DNA of 53,489 bases, taken from NCBI GenBank assembly GCA_020720365.1, contig DYOU01000008.1, positions 1 to 53,489 of the forward strand. Reading direction: 5' to 3'. The notes beneath the pieces are model-generated. The model had not been told where the DNA came from. It made no database searches and was given only the letters and a program-made list of their open reading frames with translations. Shown here piece by piece: positions 29,645-38,873 of the stretch (position 1 is its first letter; each line of letters opens with the position of its first letter). Origin of the DNA: Candidatus Elulimicrobium sp. GTDB lineage: Bacteria > Omnitrophota > Gorgyraeia > Zapsychrales > Fredricksoniimonadaceae. Made by a program: the position numbers and the translations under genes.

Positions 29645-30262
29645 ATGCTTCGTTTACATAGCTATATAACGGGGATTTTGATCGTTTTTCTTTTATTGGG
29701 GACAAGCGGGTGTACGGTTGTTTTTCAGAAAGGGCGCCGTGTGGATGTAGAAAAGATCTCGCGTTTGAAGAATGAGTTGGATGAGCTGGAACGTGCCAAA
29801 AAAGAATTGGAAGAGCGTCTTTCCCATGAGATCACAGATAAGCAGGTGAAGGTTGAGATGCTGGAAAAGGGTTTGGTGATCACCTTTGTGGCCGAAGTAT
29901 TGTTTGATTCAGGTAAAGCAGAGCTAAAGGCTGACGCATTGGAGAAGTTAGGAAAAGTTTCCAGTGTTATGCAAAGTGTAGTCCCTGATCTGAATATTGG
30001 CATAGAGGGGCATACGGATAATGAACCGATCAAACATTCGGGTTGGAAGTCAAATTGGGAACTTTCTTCGGTCAGGGCTTTGAGCGTTCTGCATTATTTG
30101 ATTGAAAAGAACGCCGTCCCTGAACGTTTGGCGGCGACTGGTTATGGTGAGTATCGTCCTGTCATGAGCAATGATAGTGAAGAGGGGCGTCAAAAAAATC
30201 GCCGGGTAGAAATTATTATTCTTCCTCGAGCCAGTAAGACAGATATGAATAACGATAGCTAA
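29645..30262 (+). CDS. OmpA-family peptidoglycan-associated lipoprotein
   Basis: Lipobox LGTSGC; OmpA-like IGIEGHTDNEPI…NWELSSVRALSVLHYLIEK…ATGYGEYRPV…NRRVEIII. Confidence 0.85.
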   Translation: MLRLHSYITGILIVFLLLGTSGCTVVFQKGRRVDVEKISRLKNELDELERAKKELEERLSHEITDKQVKVEMLEKGLVITFVAEVLFDSGKAELKADALEKLGKVSSVMQSVVPDLNIGIEGHTDNEPIKHSGWKSNWELSSVRALSVLHYLIEKNAVPERLAATGYGEYRPVMSNDSEEGRQKNRRVEIIILPRASKTDMNNDS

Positions 30263-30280
30263 CCTTAAGGTGTATTTAAA

Positions 30281-30781
30281 ATGAAATCGATTCTCTTTGT
30301 TTTCTTTATTGTTATTACGATCAGTATATTTCTGATTGTTCGTTATTATAAAGAAAATCAGGCGGTAACTCGGATTCTGGATCAGGAGCGTTATAGCCGC
30401 ATGATCGCAGAAGAAGAATTGCAAAAAGGCGACTATCGGATCAAGAAACTTGAGGCTGACCTTCAAACGACTCAGGTGAAGCTTTCCAAGATGCAGGAGT
30501 TTCTTGATCGTGAACGTGAGGAAAAGAATGGTATTAGGGGGGAATTGAATAAGCTTTCTGAAAAAAAAGACCATTTGGAAAAGAATTTGAGGAGTGCGTT
30601 GGATATGCAGGAGACTCTGCAAGTCAAGGCAGAGTCAGCGGCTAAAGCTGTGGTAGCAGCGAGGGCGGCAGCCCAGGAAGCGAATGAACTGCGTATAGCC
30701 AGGGAAGAACAGGAACGCAAAGAGAAAGCTGAAGCCGCTTTAATTGAGGCAGAGCAAAAGTTGGCGCCAGTGTCGAAATAG
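30281..30781 (+). CDS. Membrane-anchored coiled-coil protein
   Basis: N-terminal TM helix then heptad-rich charged sequence; C-terminal Ala-rich coil. Confidence 0.5.
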   Translation: MKSILFVFFIVITISIFLIVRYYKENQAVTRILDQERYSRMIAEEELQKGDYRIKKLEADLQTTQVKLSKMQEFLDREREEKNGIRGELNKLSEKKDHLEKNLRSALDMQETLQVKAESAAKAVVAARAAAQEANELRIAREEQERKEKAEAALIEAEQKLAPVSK

Positions 30782-30815
30782 GGTATGGGTTGATTTCTAA
30801 TAGTATTTTCTTTTA

Positions 30816-30872
30816 AACCCCTGTGCTGAGAGATATACTGGAGTACTTTCGAGCAAAAGGGGTTATTTTTTT
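30816..30872 (+). terminator. Candidate Rho-independent terminator/attenuator before uppS
   Basis: AACCCCT (30816-30822) pairs with AGGGGTT (30858-30864), with additional inner pairing GAGAG/CTTTC, followed by ATTTTTTT; 12 nt upstream of uppS ATG. Confidence 0.6.
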
Positions 30873-30884
30873 AATAGGATAGTT

Positions 30885-31604
30885 ATGAAGATTCCGCAGC
30901 ATATAGCAATTATTATGGATGGTAATGGCCGGTGGGCAAAGGTAAGAGGCCTTGTGCGCACCCAAGGTCATATTGAGGGCGTGAAGCGCGTGGATGAAAT
31001 TGTTGAGTTTGCGGCAAAACGAGGGATTAAGGTTTTGACACTATTTACATTTTCAACCGAGAATTGGACTCGTCCGGAAACGGAAGTCTCAATGCTGATG
31101 CAGACGCTGGTTTCCGTGTTATCTCAAAAGTTGAGGAAGTTACATGAAAATAATGTTCGTTTTCGCATGTCTGGCCGTCGGAAGGGTGCTCCCAAGAGTG
31201 TACTTGATGTGTTTGATAAGGCCGCTGAATATACAAAGAATAATACAGGATTGACGCTTAACATCGCCTTTAATTATGGAGGACGCCAGGAGATCCTGGA
31301 TGCGGTTCAATTGTTCGGTGCAGACTTGTTATCAGGTAAAGTTTCTCTAGAAGATCTGGATGACGCTAAATTCAGCGGATATTTGTATACGGCAGGGTTA
31401 TCGGACCCGGATCTTTTGATCCGAACATCAGGAGAGATGCGGATCAGTAATTTTCTTCTCTGGCAGTTGTCCTATGCCGAATTCTATTTTACATCAAAGT
31501 TTTGGCCTGAATTTACTACGGAGGAATTGGATAAGGCTATTGAGTCTTTTTCTGCCAGGGAGCGCCGCTTTGGAGATATTGCGATCCAAGGGAGGCCAGC
31601 GTGA
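30885..31604 (+). CDS. uppS: Undecaprenyl diphosphate synthase (isoprenyl transferase)
   Basis: HIAIIMDGNGRWAKVRG, LFTFSTENWTRPETEV, NIAFNYGGRQEILDA, PDLLIRTSGEMRISNFLLWQLSYAEFYF. Confidence 0.96.
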   Translation: MKIPQHIAIIMDGNGRWAKVRGLVRTQGHIEGVKRVDEIVEFAAKRGIKVLTLFTFSTENWTRPETEVSMLMQTLVSVLSQKLRKLHENNVRFRMSGRRKGAPKSVLDVFDKAAEYTKNNTGLTLNIAFNYGGRQEILDAVQLFGADLLSGKVSLEDLDDAKFSGYLYTAGLSDPDLLIRTSGEMRISNFLLWQLSYAEFYFTSKFWPEFTTEELDKAIESFSARERRFGDIAIQGRPA

Positions 31605-32422
31605 ATCCGATGCGTTTTGTAAGTGGTTCAGTTGCGATCTTTGTGGTGCTTCTGGCCTTTCTTAATCAGTGGGTTTTCATAGCGACGGTTTGCGGTATTA
31701 CCATAGGAGGGCTGTATGAATTCTTTTATATGATTAAAAAGAAGGATATTCCGATATACAGCTATACAGGGATCTTGATCGGTCTTTTAATCCCATTGTC
31801 AATTTTCTTTCGTTTCGAGCTGACGCGGAACTGGGAGCTTCTTTTTATTGTGTGTGCCTTTCTTCTTATATTAATGCTCCAATTCAACCGTCAGGATAAC
31901 CGCAATGCGATACTTGGTTTGTCGACAACGCTATTTGGAGTCCTTTATGTTTCCTGGTTCTTCAGTTTCTTAGTTAAGACGCGATTGCTTTTACCGGACA
32001 TGGAGGGCGCCAAGTTGGTAGCTTTTATTGTTTTGGTCACAAAAGCAGGGGATATCGGAGCGCTTTTTATTGGAACATGGATGGGGCGAAATCCTCTTTT
32101 GCCTAAAGTCAGCCCTAATAAATCGATTGAAGGGACCCTGGGAGGTATTCTTTTTAGTTCTTTAGTGGCGATAGCGTGTCAGTCCTGGCTTCCTCCATGG
32201 CCGCAATTCACACCTTTTTTTGTAGGATTAATGGGGGCATTCTTTGGTTGTCTCGGACAATTGGGAGATTTATCAGAATCATTGATAAAACGTGATTGTG
32301 AGGTGAAGGATTCCGGAAGTCTGTTGCCCGGGATCGGTGGGATACTGGATGTGATTGATAGTCTGCTTTTTTCAGTGCCTGCTTTCTATTTATATATGAG
32401 TTCATCGTTGAATGTTCGTTGA
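31601..32422 (+). CDS. cdsA: Phosphatidate cytidylyltransferase
   Basis: Polytopic; C-terminal signature SPNKSIEGTLGGILFSSL…LGQLGDLSESLIKRDCEVKDSGSLLPGIGGILDVIDSLLFSVP. Confidence 0.94.
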   Translation: MNPMRFVSGSVAIFVVLLAFLNQWVFIATVCGITIGGLYEFFYMIKKKDIPIYSYTGILIGLLIPLSIFFRFELTRNWELLFIVCAFLLILMLQFNRQDNRNAILGLSTTLFGVLYVSWFFSFLVKTRLLLPDMEGAKLVAFIVLVTKAGDIGALFIGTWMGRNPLLPKVSPNKSIEGTLGGILFSSLVAIACQSWLPPWPQFTPFFVGLMGAFFGCLGQLGDLSESLIKRDCEVKDSGSLLPGIGGILDVIDSLLFSVPAFYLYMSSSLNVR

Positions 32423-32425
32423 TAT

Positions 32426-33583
32426 ATGAAAAAAAAACGCGTTGCGGTACTTGGTTCAACGGGTTCGATTGGAATCAATACTTTAGATGTAATAAGTCGT
32501 TATCCTGACCGTTTTGAAGTTGTTTTACTGACGGCATTTAATAATGTTCAATTGTTAATGCAACAGGTTCGTCAGTTCAGGCCGGCCAAAGTCGCTCTTT
32601 CTCAGGTACATTTATCTTCATTGAAAGCGGAGTTTAAGGGGCGGATCAAGTTTTTCGATGTAGGTAAAGATCTGCCGGATCTGGTCGCAGAGCCATCTGT
32701 GGATATTGTTGTGCTAGCGATGTCAGGAGCTGCGGCATTGGATCCTTTTTTAAGTGCGGTGCGGGCCGGGAAGACGGTAGCGCCTGCCAATAAAGAAGCG
32801 CTTGTTATGGCGGGGGATATTATTTTGGCTGAAGCGCGCAAGAGCGGAGCAAAAATCATACCGGTGGATAGTGAGCAGAGTGCTATTTTTCAGTCTTTAG
32901 AGGGGCATCGCAGAGAGGATCTGAAATGTGTTCATTTGACAGCATCCGGAGGGGCTTTGTTGCGCCTTCCGAAATCACAACATGGTAGTTTGACGGTGGA
33001 AGATGTCCTGAAGCATCCCCGATGGAAGATGGGTGCAAAGATAACGGTTGATTCAGCTACGTTGATGAATAAAGGGTTTGAAGTGATAGAAGCGCAGAGG
33101 CTTTTTTCGTTGACCGTTGATCAGGTTAAAGTCGTTATTCATCCGGAGGCATTAATACATTCATTAGTGGAATATATCGATGGTTCCATGATCGCTCAGT
33201 TGAGTGTTACGGATATGCGTATTCCTATTCAGTATGCATTAACGTATCCGGACCGGTTATGCTCAGGATTGAATGGGATTGATCTTTGGAAATTAAAGCA
33301 GTTGAACTTTGCTGTACCGGATTTGCGTAAATTCCCCTCATTGGCGCTGGCATTTGAAGTGGCTCGTATCGGCGGCACTGCCCCGGCAGTATTAAATGCC
33401 GCGAATGAAGTGGCGGTGGAAGAATTTTTAGCCGGAAGGTTAGGATTCCTGAAAATTTACACATTGGTTGAACAGGTTGTTCTTTTACACAAGAGTGTGA
33501 GTCAACCTTCATTAAAAGATATAAAAGAGGCGGATGCCTGGGCGCGTGAGACGGCCGTTCGGCTCTTAAGAAAGGGAAAATGA
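32426..33583 (+). CDS. dxr: 1-deoxy-D-xylulose-5-phosphate reductoisomerase
   Basis: VLGSTGSIGINTLDVI, ANKEALVMAG, IPVDSEQSAIFQSL, LTASGGALL, MGAKITVDSATLMNKGFEVIEA. Confidence 0.97.
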   Translation: MKKKRVAVLGSTGSIGINTLDVISRYPDRFEVVLLTAFNNVQLLMQQVRQFRPAKVALSQVHLSSLKAEFKGRIKFFDVGKDLPDLVAEPSVDIVVLAMSGAAALDPFLSAVRAGKTVAPANKEALVMAGDIILAEARKSGAKIIPVDSEQSAIFQSLEGHRREDLKCVHLTASGGALLRLPKSQHGSLTVEDVLKHPRWKMGAKITVDSATLMNKGFEVIEAQRLFSLTVDQVKVVIHPEALIHSLVEYIDGSMIAQLSVTDMRIPIQYALTYPDRLCSGLNGIDLWKLKQLNFAVPDLRKFPSLALAFEVARIGGTAPAVLNAANEVAVEEFLAGRLGFLKIYTLVEQVVLLHKSVSQPSLKDIKEADAWARETAVRLLRKGK

Positions 33584-34692
33584 GTATTTTGCTTTTTATT
33601 GCTGTATTGAGTATTCTAATTGTCGTTCATGAAGCGGGGCATTTCTTAACGGCCAAAAAGATGGGCGTTAAAGTGGATGAGTTTGCTTTGGGTTTTGGCC
33701 CAAAACTTTTTTCCTGGGTGCATGGAGGTACAGAGTATCGTTTGTGTGCTATCCCGTTGGGTGGGTACGTTAAGATGGCAGGTGATGAGCGCGCACAGTG
33801 CAAGGGAAGCGCGGATGAATATTTCTCTAAGCCTTTGGGGCAGCGGGCGCTGATCGTTCTTATGGGGCCGGTTGTTAATTATGTGCTGGCTTATCTTTGT
33901 TTTGTTCTTGTATTTATGATCGGGTTCATTGATATGGAAGCTACACAGAAGCAGGTTCCCGCGGTGGTTGGGAAAGTAATCGTTGGTTCTCCGGCAGAAA
34001 AAGCCGGTCTGAAAGCATTGGATCATATTGAATCAGCTGATGGCCAGGTTTTTTCAAATTGGTCGGATATGCAGTCTTATGTGTCGGATGTGGAGGGCGA
34101 GCCTGTTGTCGTATCGTTTCTTCGGGATGGGCAGAGGATGTCTTTGACTTTAACACCTGAAATTCATCAGGCTAAGGATATTTTTGGACGAGAACATAAG
34201 GTGAGCCGTATTGGAATTCAGGCACAGCAACTTACAGACGCGGACAAATTAGTGGTCAAGAAATATGGTTTTAGAGCATCTTGGGGTAAGGGATGGGAAG
34301 AATTGATGACGATCACGACGCGTACGTATGGAGCCTTAGGGGATATTATAACCGGAAAGCGTTCAGCGAAAGAAGGCATGACCGGATTGATCGGGATATT
34401 CTTTATCATTAAGTTTGCGGCAAGTATCGGTATTTCCTTGTTATTACATGTGGTTGGGGTGATCAGTGCCAGCCTGGCGATCTTTAATCTGTTACCTGTT
34501 ATTCCTCTCGACGGTGGTCATCTGGCGTTTATTGGCCTCGAAAAACTTAGAGGAAAACCTCTTTCAGCTCAAGCGGAAGATATGATCGCAAAAGTTGGCT
34601 TTGGGTTAATTATTGCTTTGGCTGTTTTTGTTTTTTATCTTGATTTTGAACGGATCGGCCTCATTGATAAGGTTGTAACTTTTTTTAAATAA
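33580..34692 (+). CDS. rseP: Site-2 protease RseP-type with PDZ domain
   Basis: VVHEAGHFLTAKKMGVKVDEFALGFGPKL (HExxH), PDZ, NLLPVIPLDGGHL. Confidence 0.94.
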   Translation: MSILLFIAVLSILIVVHEAGHFLTAKKMGVKVDEFALGFGPKLFSWVHGGTEYRLCAIPLGGYVKMAGDERAQCKGSADEYFSKPLGQRALIVLMGPVVNYVLAYLCFVLVFMIGFIDMEATQKQVPAVVGKVIVGSPAEKAGLKALDHIESADGQVFSNWSDMQSYVSDVEGEPVVVSFLRDGQRMSLTLTPEIHQAKDIFGREHKVSRIGIQAQQLTDADKLVVKKYGFRASWGKGWEELMTITTRTYGALGDIITGKRSAKEGMTGLIGIFFIIKFAASIGISLLLHVVGVISASLAIFNLLPVIPLDGGHLAFIGLEKLRGKPLSAQAEDMIAKVGFGLIIALAVFVFYLDFERIGLIDKVVTFFK

Positions 34693-34713
34693 TATAATTT
34701 TAAAGGAGCTGGA

Positions 34714-35991
34714 ATGATAGACCCTTCTGTTTATGAGAATGTTAAAGCACGCTTGCACAGGCACCTGATTTCAAAGACAAATTTTATTCAAGAGAAAGAT
34801 GCTCTTAATGAGGATCAAATTAAGATCTGGGTGGACAATGCGATCACCGCTTTATGCCAGGAGAGTGATATCGTTATTACACTAGAAGACCGGGCCAGGT
34901 TGATCCGAGAAGTCTCAGGGTCTGCCAGCAACCTTGGTCCTATTCGGCCGCTGCTTGATGACAAGGATGTTTCCGAAATTATGGTGAACGGGTATCGTCA
35001 TGTTTACGCTCAAAAAGCCGGGAAGATGTATTTAACAGATATTAAATTTGATAATAATGTTCATTTAATGCACTCTATTCAAACGTTATTAACGACATCT
35101 GGAACGTCACGGCGTGTGGATAAGTCATCGCCTTATGTTGATTTTTCCCTCACAGATGGTTCTCGAGTCAATGTTCTTTTACCGCCCTGTTCGTTGAGTG
35201 GCCCGGTGATGACTATTCGTAAATTCTCCAGGGATATATCAACGCTTGAGAATCTGATCGAGCTGGGAATGTTAAATCGTTCTATGGCGGCATTTCTGGT
35301 TGCCGCTATGAAGGCAAAGCTTAACGTAGTTTTTTGCGGTCCGACAGGGTCAGGTAAAACAACCATTCTCAATGTGCTTTCGCAGCATATCCCTAATGAA
35401 GAACGGGTGATTACAATTGAAGATACTTCTGAACTTCATTTGTTGCAGGAGCATGTTGTTGCGTTGCAGTCAAAACCGTCCAATATTGAAGGAAAAGGTG
35501 CTGTTTCTATCAGGGATCTTTTTATTAATTCACTTCGCATGAGGCCTGATCGTATTATTGTCGGTGAGGTTAGAGGTGAAGAGATCCTTGATATGATCCA
35601 GTCCATTAGTTCAGGGCATTCAGGAATGCTGGCCATTATTCATGCTGATTCACCAGAAGAATGTTTCAGTCGTATGATCACTATGATGTTGATGTCCGGT
35701 ATTCGGCTTAATGGAGACCAGATCCGCCGGCAGATAGCGACTTCAGTGGATCTTATTGTGCATAGTGAATTATTCCTGGACGGGGTGCGCCGGGTGGCAA
35801 ATATTACAGATTTGCGCTACGATAAAGAAACAGATCGGGTAACATTGGAGGATATATTTAGTTTCAAACAAGAGCGAATTGATGATACCGGAAGAGTGCA
35901 GGGCGCCTGGATGATGAATCGCAAACTGCCTTCATTTGTCGACAAGTTTGTTAAAAGAAATGTGCGGTTACCGCAGGATTTTCTACAATAG
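34714..35991 (+). CDS. CpaF/TadA-type secretion ATPase, orphan
   Basis: RPLLDDKDVSEIMVNGYRHVYAQKAGKM, CGPTGSGKTTILNVLSQHIPNEERVITIEDTSELHL, LRMRPDRIIVGEVRGEEILDMIQSISSGHSGMLAIIHADSPEE. Confidence 0.9.
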   Translation: MIDPSVYENVKARLHRHLISKTNFIQEKDALNEDQIKIWVDNAITALCQESDIVITLEDRARLIREVSGSASNLGPIRPLLDDKDVSEIMVNGYRHVYAQKAGKMYLTDIKFDNNVHLMHSIQTLLTTSGTSRRVDKSSPYVDFSLTDGSRVNVLLPPCSLSGPVMTIRKFSRDISTLENLIELGMLNRSMAAFLVAAMKAKLNVVFCGPTGSGKTTILNVLSQHIPNEERVITIEDTSELHLLQEHVVALQSKPSNIEGKGAVSIRDLFINSLRMRPDRIIVGEVRGEEILDMIQSISSGHSGMLAIIHADSPEECFSRMITMMLMSGIRLNGDQIRRQIATSVDLIVHSELFLDGVRRVANITDLRYDKETDRVTLEDIFSFKQERIDDTGRVQGAWMMNRKLPSFVDKFVKRNVRLPQDFLQ

Positions 35992-36002
35992 AGAGGGTAC
36001 GG

Positions 36003-37190
36003 ATGTTGTGGTCTAAATATTTTATTCCAACGTTAAAAGAGGTCCCGGCTGGTACTGAGGCTGTCAGTCATCAGCTTTTATTGAGGGCAGGGCTCGTTCA
36101 TATGTTGACTTCCGGCGTGTATTCATATTTACCGTTGGGCTGGAAAGTACTCAAGCGGATCGAAATGATCATCCGTGAGGAGATGGATGCTGCGGGCGCT
36201 CATGAGCTGCTTATGCCGGCGATCCAGCCGATGGATCTTTGGCAGCAGACAGGCCGAGATAAGGCGTTGGAAGAAGTTATGATCCGATTCAAGAATAAGA
36301 AAGGCCAATCGATGTGCCTGGGGCCTACACATGAAGAGATCATTACCGACTTGGTAAAGTCTTTCGTGCAGTCATATCGTCAGCTTCCGGTGACTTTATA
36401 TCAGATCCAGGCCAAGTTTAGAGATGAGACGCGGCCTCGCTTTGGTGTTGTACGGGCTTGCGAATTCATTATGAAAGATGCGTATAGTTTTGACATAAAT
36501 ATAGAGGGACTGCAAAAAAATTATGACGCTATGTATGGTGCTTATTGCCGGATTTTTTCACGTTGTGGCTTAAAGCCGATCATTGCTGAGGCTGATACGG
36601 GAGCTATGGGAGGACGGGTTTCACATGAATTTCTTGTCCCGGCGGCTATTGGCGAAGATAAAGCAAAGGATGAGAGTGGAGTTGAGCGTCAATGTATTGA
36701 GGTGGGGCATATCTTTCAGCTAGGAACAAAATATTCTGAATCGTTAGGGGCTTTATTTCTGGATGAACAGGGAAAGCAGAATCCTATTATCATGGGTTGT
36801 TATGGTATTGGTGTGAGCCGTTTGATCGCTACGATTATTGAGGTCCATAATGATGAGAAGGGAATTTGCTGGCCGCAGGAGATTGCTCCTTTTACTATTG
36901 AGATCCTTCCCCTTCAAGTTAAAGATGAGGAGGTTATGCGGGTAGCGCGTTCTTATTATGATGAGTTGACAAAACGTCATATTGATGTTTTAATGGACGA
37001 CCGTGATGAAAGCGCCGGACGTAAGTTTAATGACGCAGACCTCATTGGCATTCCTTTCCGTATTACAATCGGCAAGCGCGGTCTGACGGAAGGAAACGTC
37101 GAGATCAAGATCCGCGCGTCCAACGCCGTTGAAGTCGTCTCCAGGGACAGTGCGCTTGAAAGGCTTTCCGCGTTGGTGGCAGGGGAATAG
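36003..37190 (+). CDS. proS: Prolyl-tRNA synthetase, short form lacking the INS editing domain
   Basis: HQLLLRAGLVHMLTSGVYSYLPLGWKVLKRIE, LGPTHEEIITDLVKSFVQSYRQLPVTLYQIQAKFRDETRPRFGVVRACEFIMKDAYSF, IEVGHIFQLGTKYSE, MGCYGIGVSRL. Confidence 0.93.
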   Translation: MLWSKYFIPTLKEVPAGTEAVSHQLLLRAGLVHMLTSGVYSYLPLGWKVLKRIEMIIREEMDAAGAHELLMPAIQPMDLWQQTGRDKALEEVMIRFKNKKGQSMCLGPTHEEIITDLVKSFVQSYRQLPVTLYQIQAKFRDETRPRFGVVRACEFIMKDAYSFDINIEGLQKNYDAMYGAYCRIFSRCGLKPIIAEADTGAMGGRVSHEFLVPAAIGEDKAKDESGVERQCIEVGHIFQLGTKYSESLGALFLDEQGKQNPIIMGCYGIGVSRLIATIIEVHNDEKGICWPQEIAPFTIEILPLQVKDEEVMRVARSYYDELTKRHIDVLMDDRDESAGRKFNDADLIGIPFRITIGKRGLTEGNVEIKIRASNAVEVVSRDSALERLSALVAGE

Positions 37191-37197
37191 GATATTT

Positions 37198-37662
37198 ATG
37201 ATGAACTCCGAGGCCCTGAAAGAGGGTATAAAGAAGATCGCTTTAGACTTGTGTAATACGTTGGGTTTGGAACTTGTTGAATTGAATCTGAAGATGCATC
37301 AGGGGACATTAAATATTGAGCTTCTTGTAGATCTGGCGGCGGGTGGCGTAGATATTGATGCTTGTACAAGAATGAACCGTTTGTTGGATAAAGAACTTTA
37401 TGAGGTTATGAAACTCGGGGATAATTATACCCTTGAAGTTTCATCGCCTGGTGCGGATAGGGCATTGACAGTGCCGGCAGATTTTCGTCGTTCTATGGGT
37501 AAGAATATTCGTTTGTTTCTGCGTGAACGTGTTCAAGGCAAGATGGAGATGGACGCCGTCATCCAAGGGGTTCAAGGTGATGAAATTGTTTTTAATACAA
37601 AATTAGGCGAAATGCGCTTGAAACAAGAGATGATCGATAGAGGAAAGCTTATATTATTTTAA
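37198..37662 (+). CDS. rimP: Ribosome maturation factor RimP
   Basis: YTLEVSSPGADRALTVPADFRRSMGKNIRLFLRE; upstream of nusA-infB; start likely ATG 37198. Confidence 0.88.
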   Translation: MMNSEALKEGIKKIALDLCNTLGLELVELNLKMHQGTLNIELLVDLAAGGVDIDACTRMNRLLDKELYEVMKLGDNYTLEVSSPGADRALTVPADFRRSMGKNIRLFLRERVQGKMEMDAVIQGVQGDEIVFNTKLGEMRLKQEMIDRGKLILF

Positions 37663-37751
37663 CAAGGAGACTTCAAACTTCAGCCAGTTCTTTTGATGGT
37701 TGGTTTTCTGAGGGTTTCAAAATTCTGTGATGAAAACTTGAGAGGAGAGTT

Positions 37752-38819
37752 ATGGATAGCGAATTGATGGGCATATTGGAACAGATCGAGCGTGATAAGG
37801 GAATTGCTAAAGAAGTCCTTATTCAAGCTGTCGAGGCGGCCGTTGTTTCAGCGGCCAGAAAAGTCTGGACGGTTGATAAAGAAGAGGACGTAACGGCAAA
37901 ATTTGACCCTAAGACAGGAAAAATTATTGCGTATGCCAATGGCCAGGAAATTCGCTCAAGTGAATTTGGACGTATTGCGGCTCAAACAGCGAAGCAGGTT
38001 GTTTTTCAGAAGATCCGTGAAGCTGAGAAAGATGTTGTTTATATGGAGTATAGCTCGAGGTTAGGGCAGATCATCAGCGGTAATGTATATCGTTTTGATC
38101 GTGGGAATGTGATCGTAGACCTGGGGAAGACAGAAGCTATTATTCCCCGGAGTGAGTTGTGCGGGAAGGAAGAATTTAAACAAGGGGATCGGGTTCGTGC
38201 GCTGATATTAGAAGTTCAACGGGAGTCAAGAGGGCCGCAGATTGTTCTCTCACGGGCGCATCCCAACTTTGTTAAGCGGTTATTTGAACTGGAAGTCCCT
38301 GAAATTTACGAAGGCATTATTGAGGTCAAAGCGATAGCGCGCGATGCCGGTGAGCGCACGAAGATATCCGTGTATTCCAAAGACGATAAAGTCGATTGTG
38401 TTGGTGCTTGCGTGGGTATGCGTGGATCCAGAGTAAAGAATATTGTAGCAGAGTTGCATGGAGAGAAGATTGATATTGTTCGTTATTCTTCGGATATCAA
38501 AGAATATATTCAAGCATCTTTGTCTCCGGCAGAAATTTCTCAGATGCAGTTGCTCTCACTGGACAAGAAAGCGAATATCATTGTTGCCGATGATCAGCTG
38601 TCTATAGCCATCGGCCGTTATGGCCAGAATGTCAGGTTAGCCAGCAAGCTGGTTGGCTGGGAGTTGGATATTTTCTCAGCTAAACAATGGGAAGAGAATC
38701 TTAAAGCTTCCTCTGAGGAGACGGAAGAAGTTCAGGAAGTTGTTGAAGAGGTAGAAGTTGTTGAAGATAATGCTCCAGTGGGAGATAAGGACGAATCTGC
38801 GACAGATGATGACAAGTAG
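37752..38819 (+). CDS. nusA: Transcription termination/antitermination factor NusA
   Basis: VVYMEYSSRLGQIISGNVYRFDRGNVIVDLGKTEAIIPRSEL (S1), DKVDCVGACVGMRGSRVKNIVAELHGEKIDIVRYSSDI (KH). Confidence 0.95.
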   Translation: MDSELMGILEQIERDKGIAKEVLIQAVEAAVVSAARKVWTVDKEEDVTAKFDPKTGKIIAYANGQEIRSSEFGRIAAQTAKQVVFQKIREAEKDVVYMEYSSRLGQIISGNVYRFDRGNVIVDLGKTEAIIPRSELCGKEEFKQGDRVRALILEVQRESRGPQIVLSRAHPNFVKRLFELEVPEIYEGIIEVKAIARDAGERTKISVYSKDDKVDCVGACVGMRGSRVKNIVAELHGEKIDIVRYSSDIKEYIQASLSPAEISQMQLLSLDKKANIIVADDQLSIAIGRYGQNVRLASKLVGWELDIFSAKQWEENLKASSEETEEVQEVVEEVEVVEDNAPVGDKDESATDDDK

Positions 38820-38873
38820 TCTTTTGAGTGCTGCGGGTGACTTTTGAGCAATGATAAAATATAAAGGCGGGCT

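Noticed and set aside
30050-30622. 190-aa minus-strand ORF opposite the OmpA-like and coiled-coil genes
   Set aside because: Low-complexity I/L/N/K/F-rich shadow of two supported plus-strand genes; no independent signal.
33646-34026. 126-aa minus-strand ORF opposite rseP
   Set aside because: Shadow of the conserved RseP/PDZ coding sequence.
37663-37751. Possible structured leader between rimP and nusA
   Set aside because: Only a weak 6-bp CAGCCA/TGGTTG helix with G-U pairing; insufficient evidence for a regulatory RNA.
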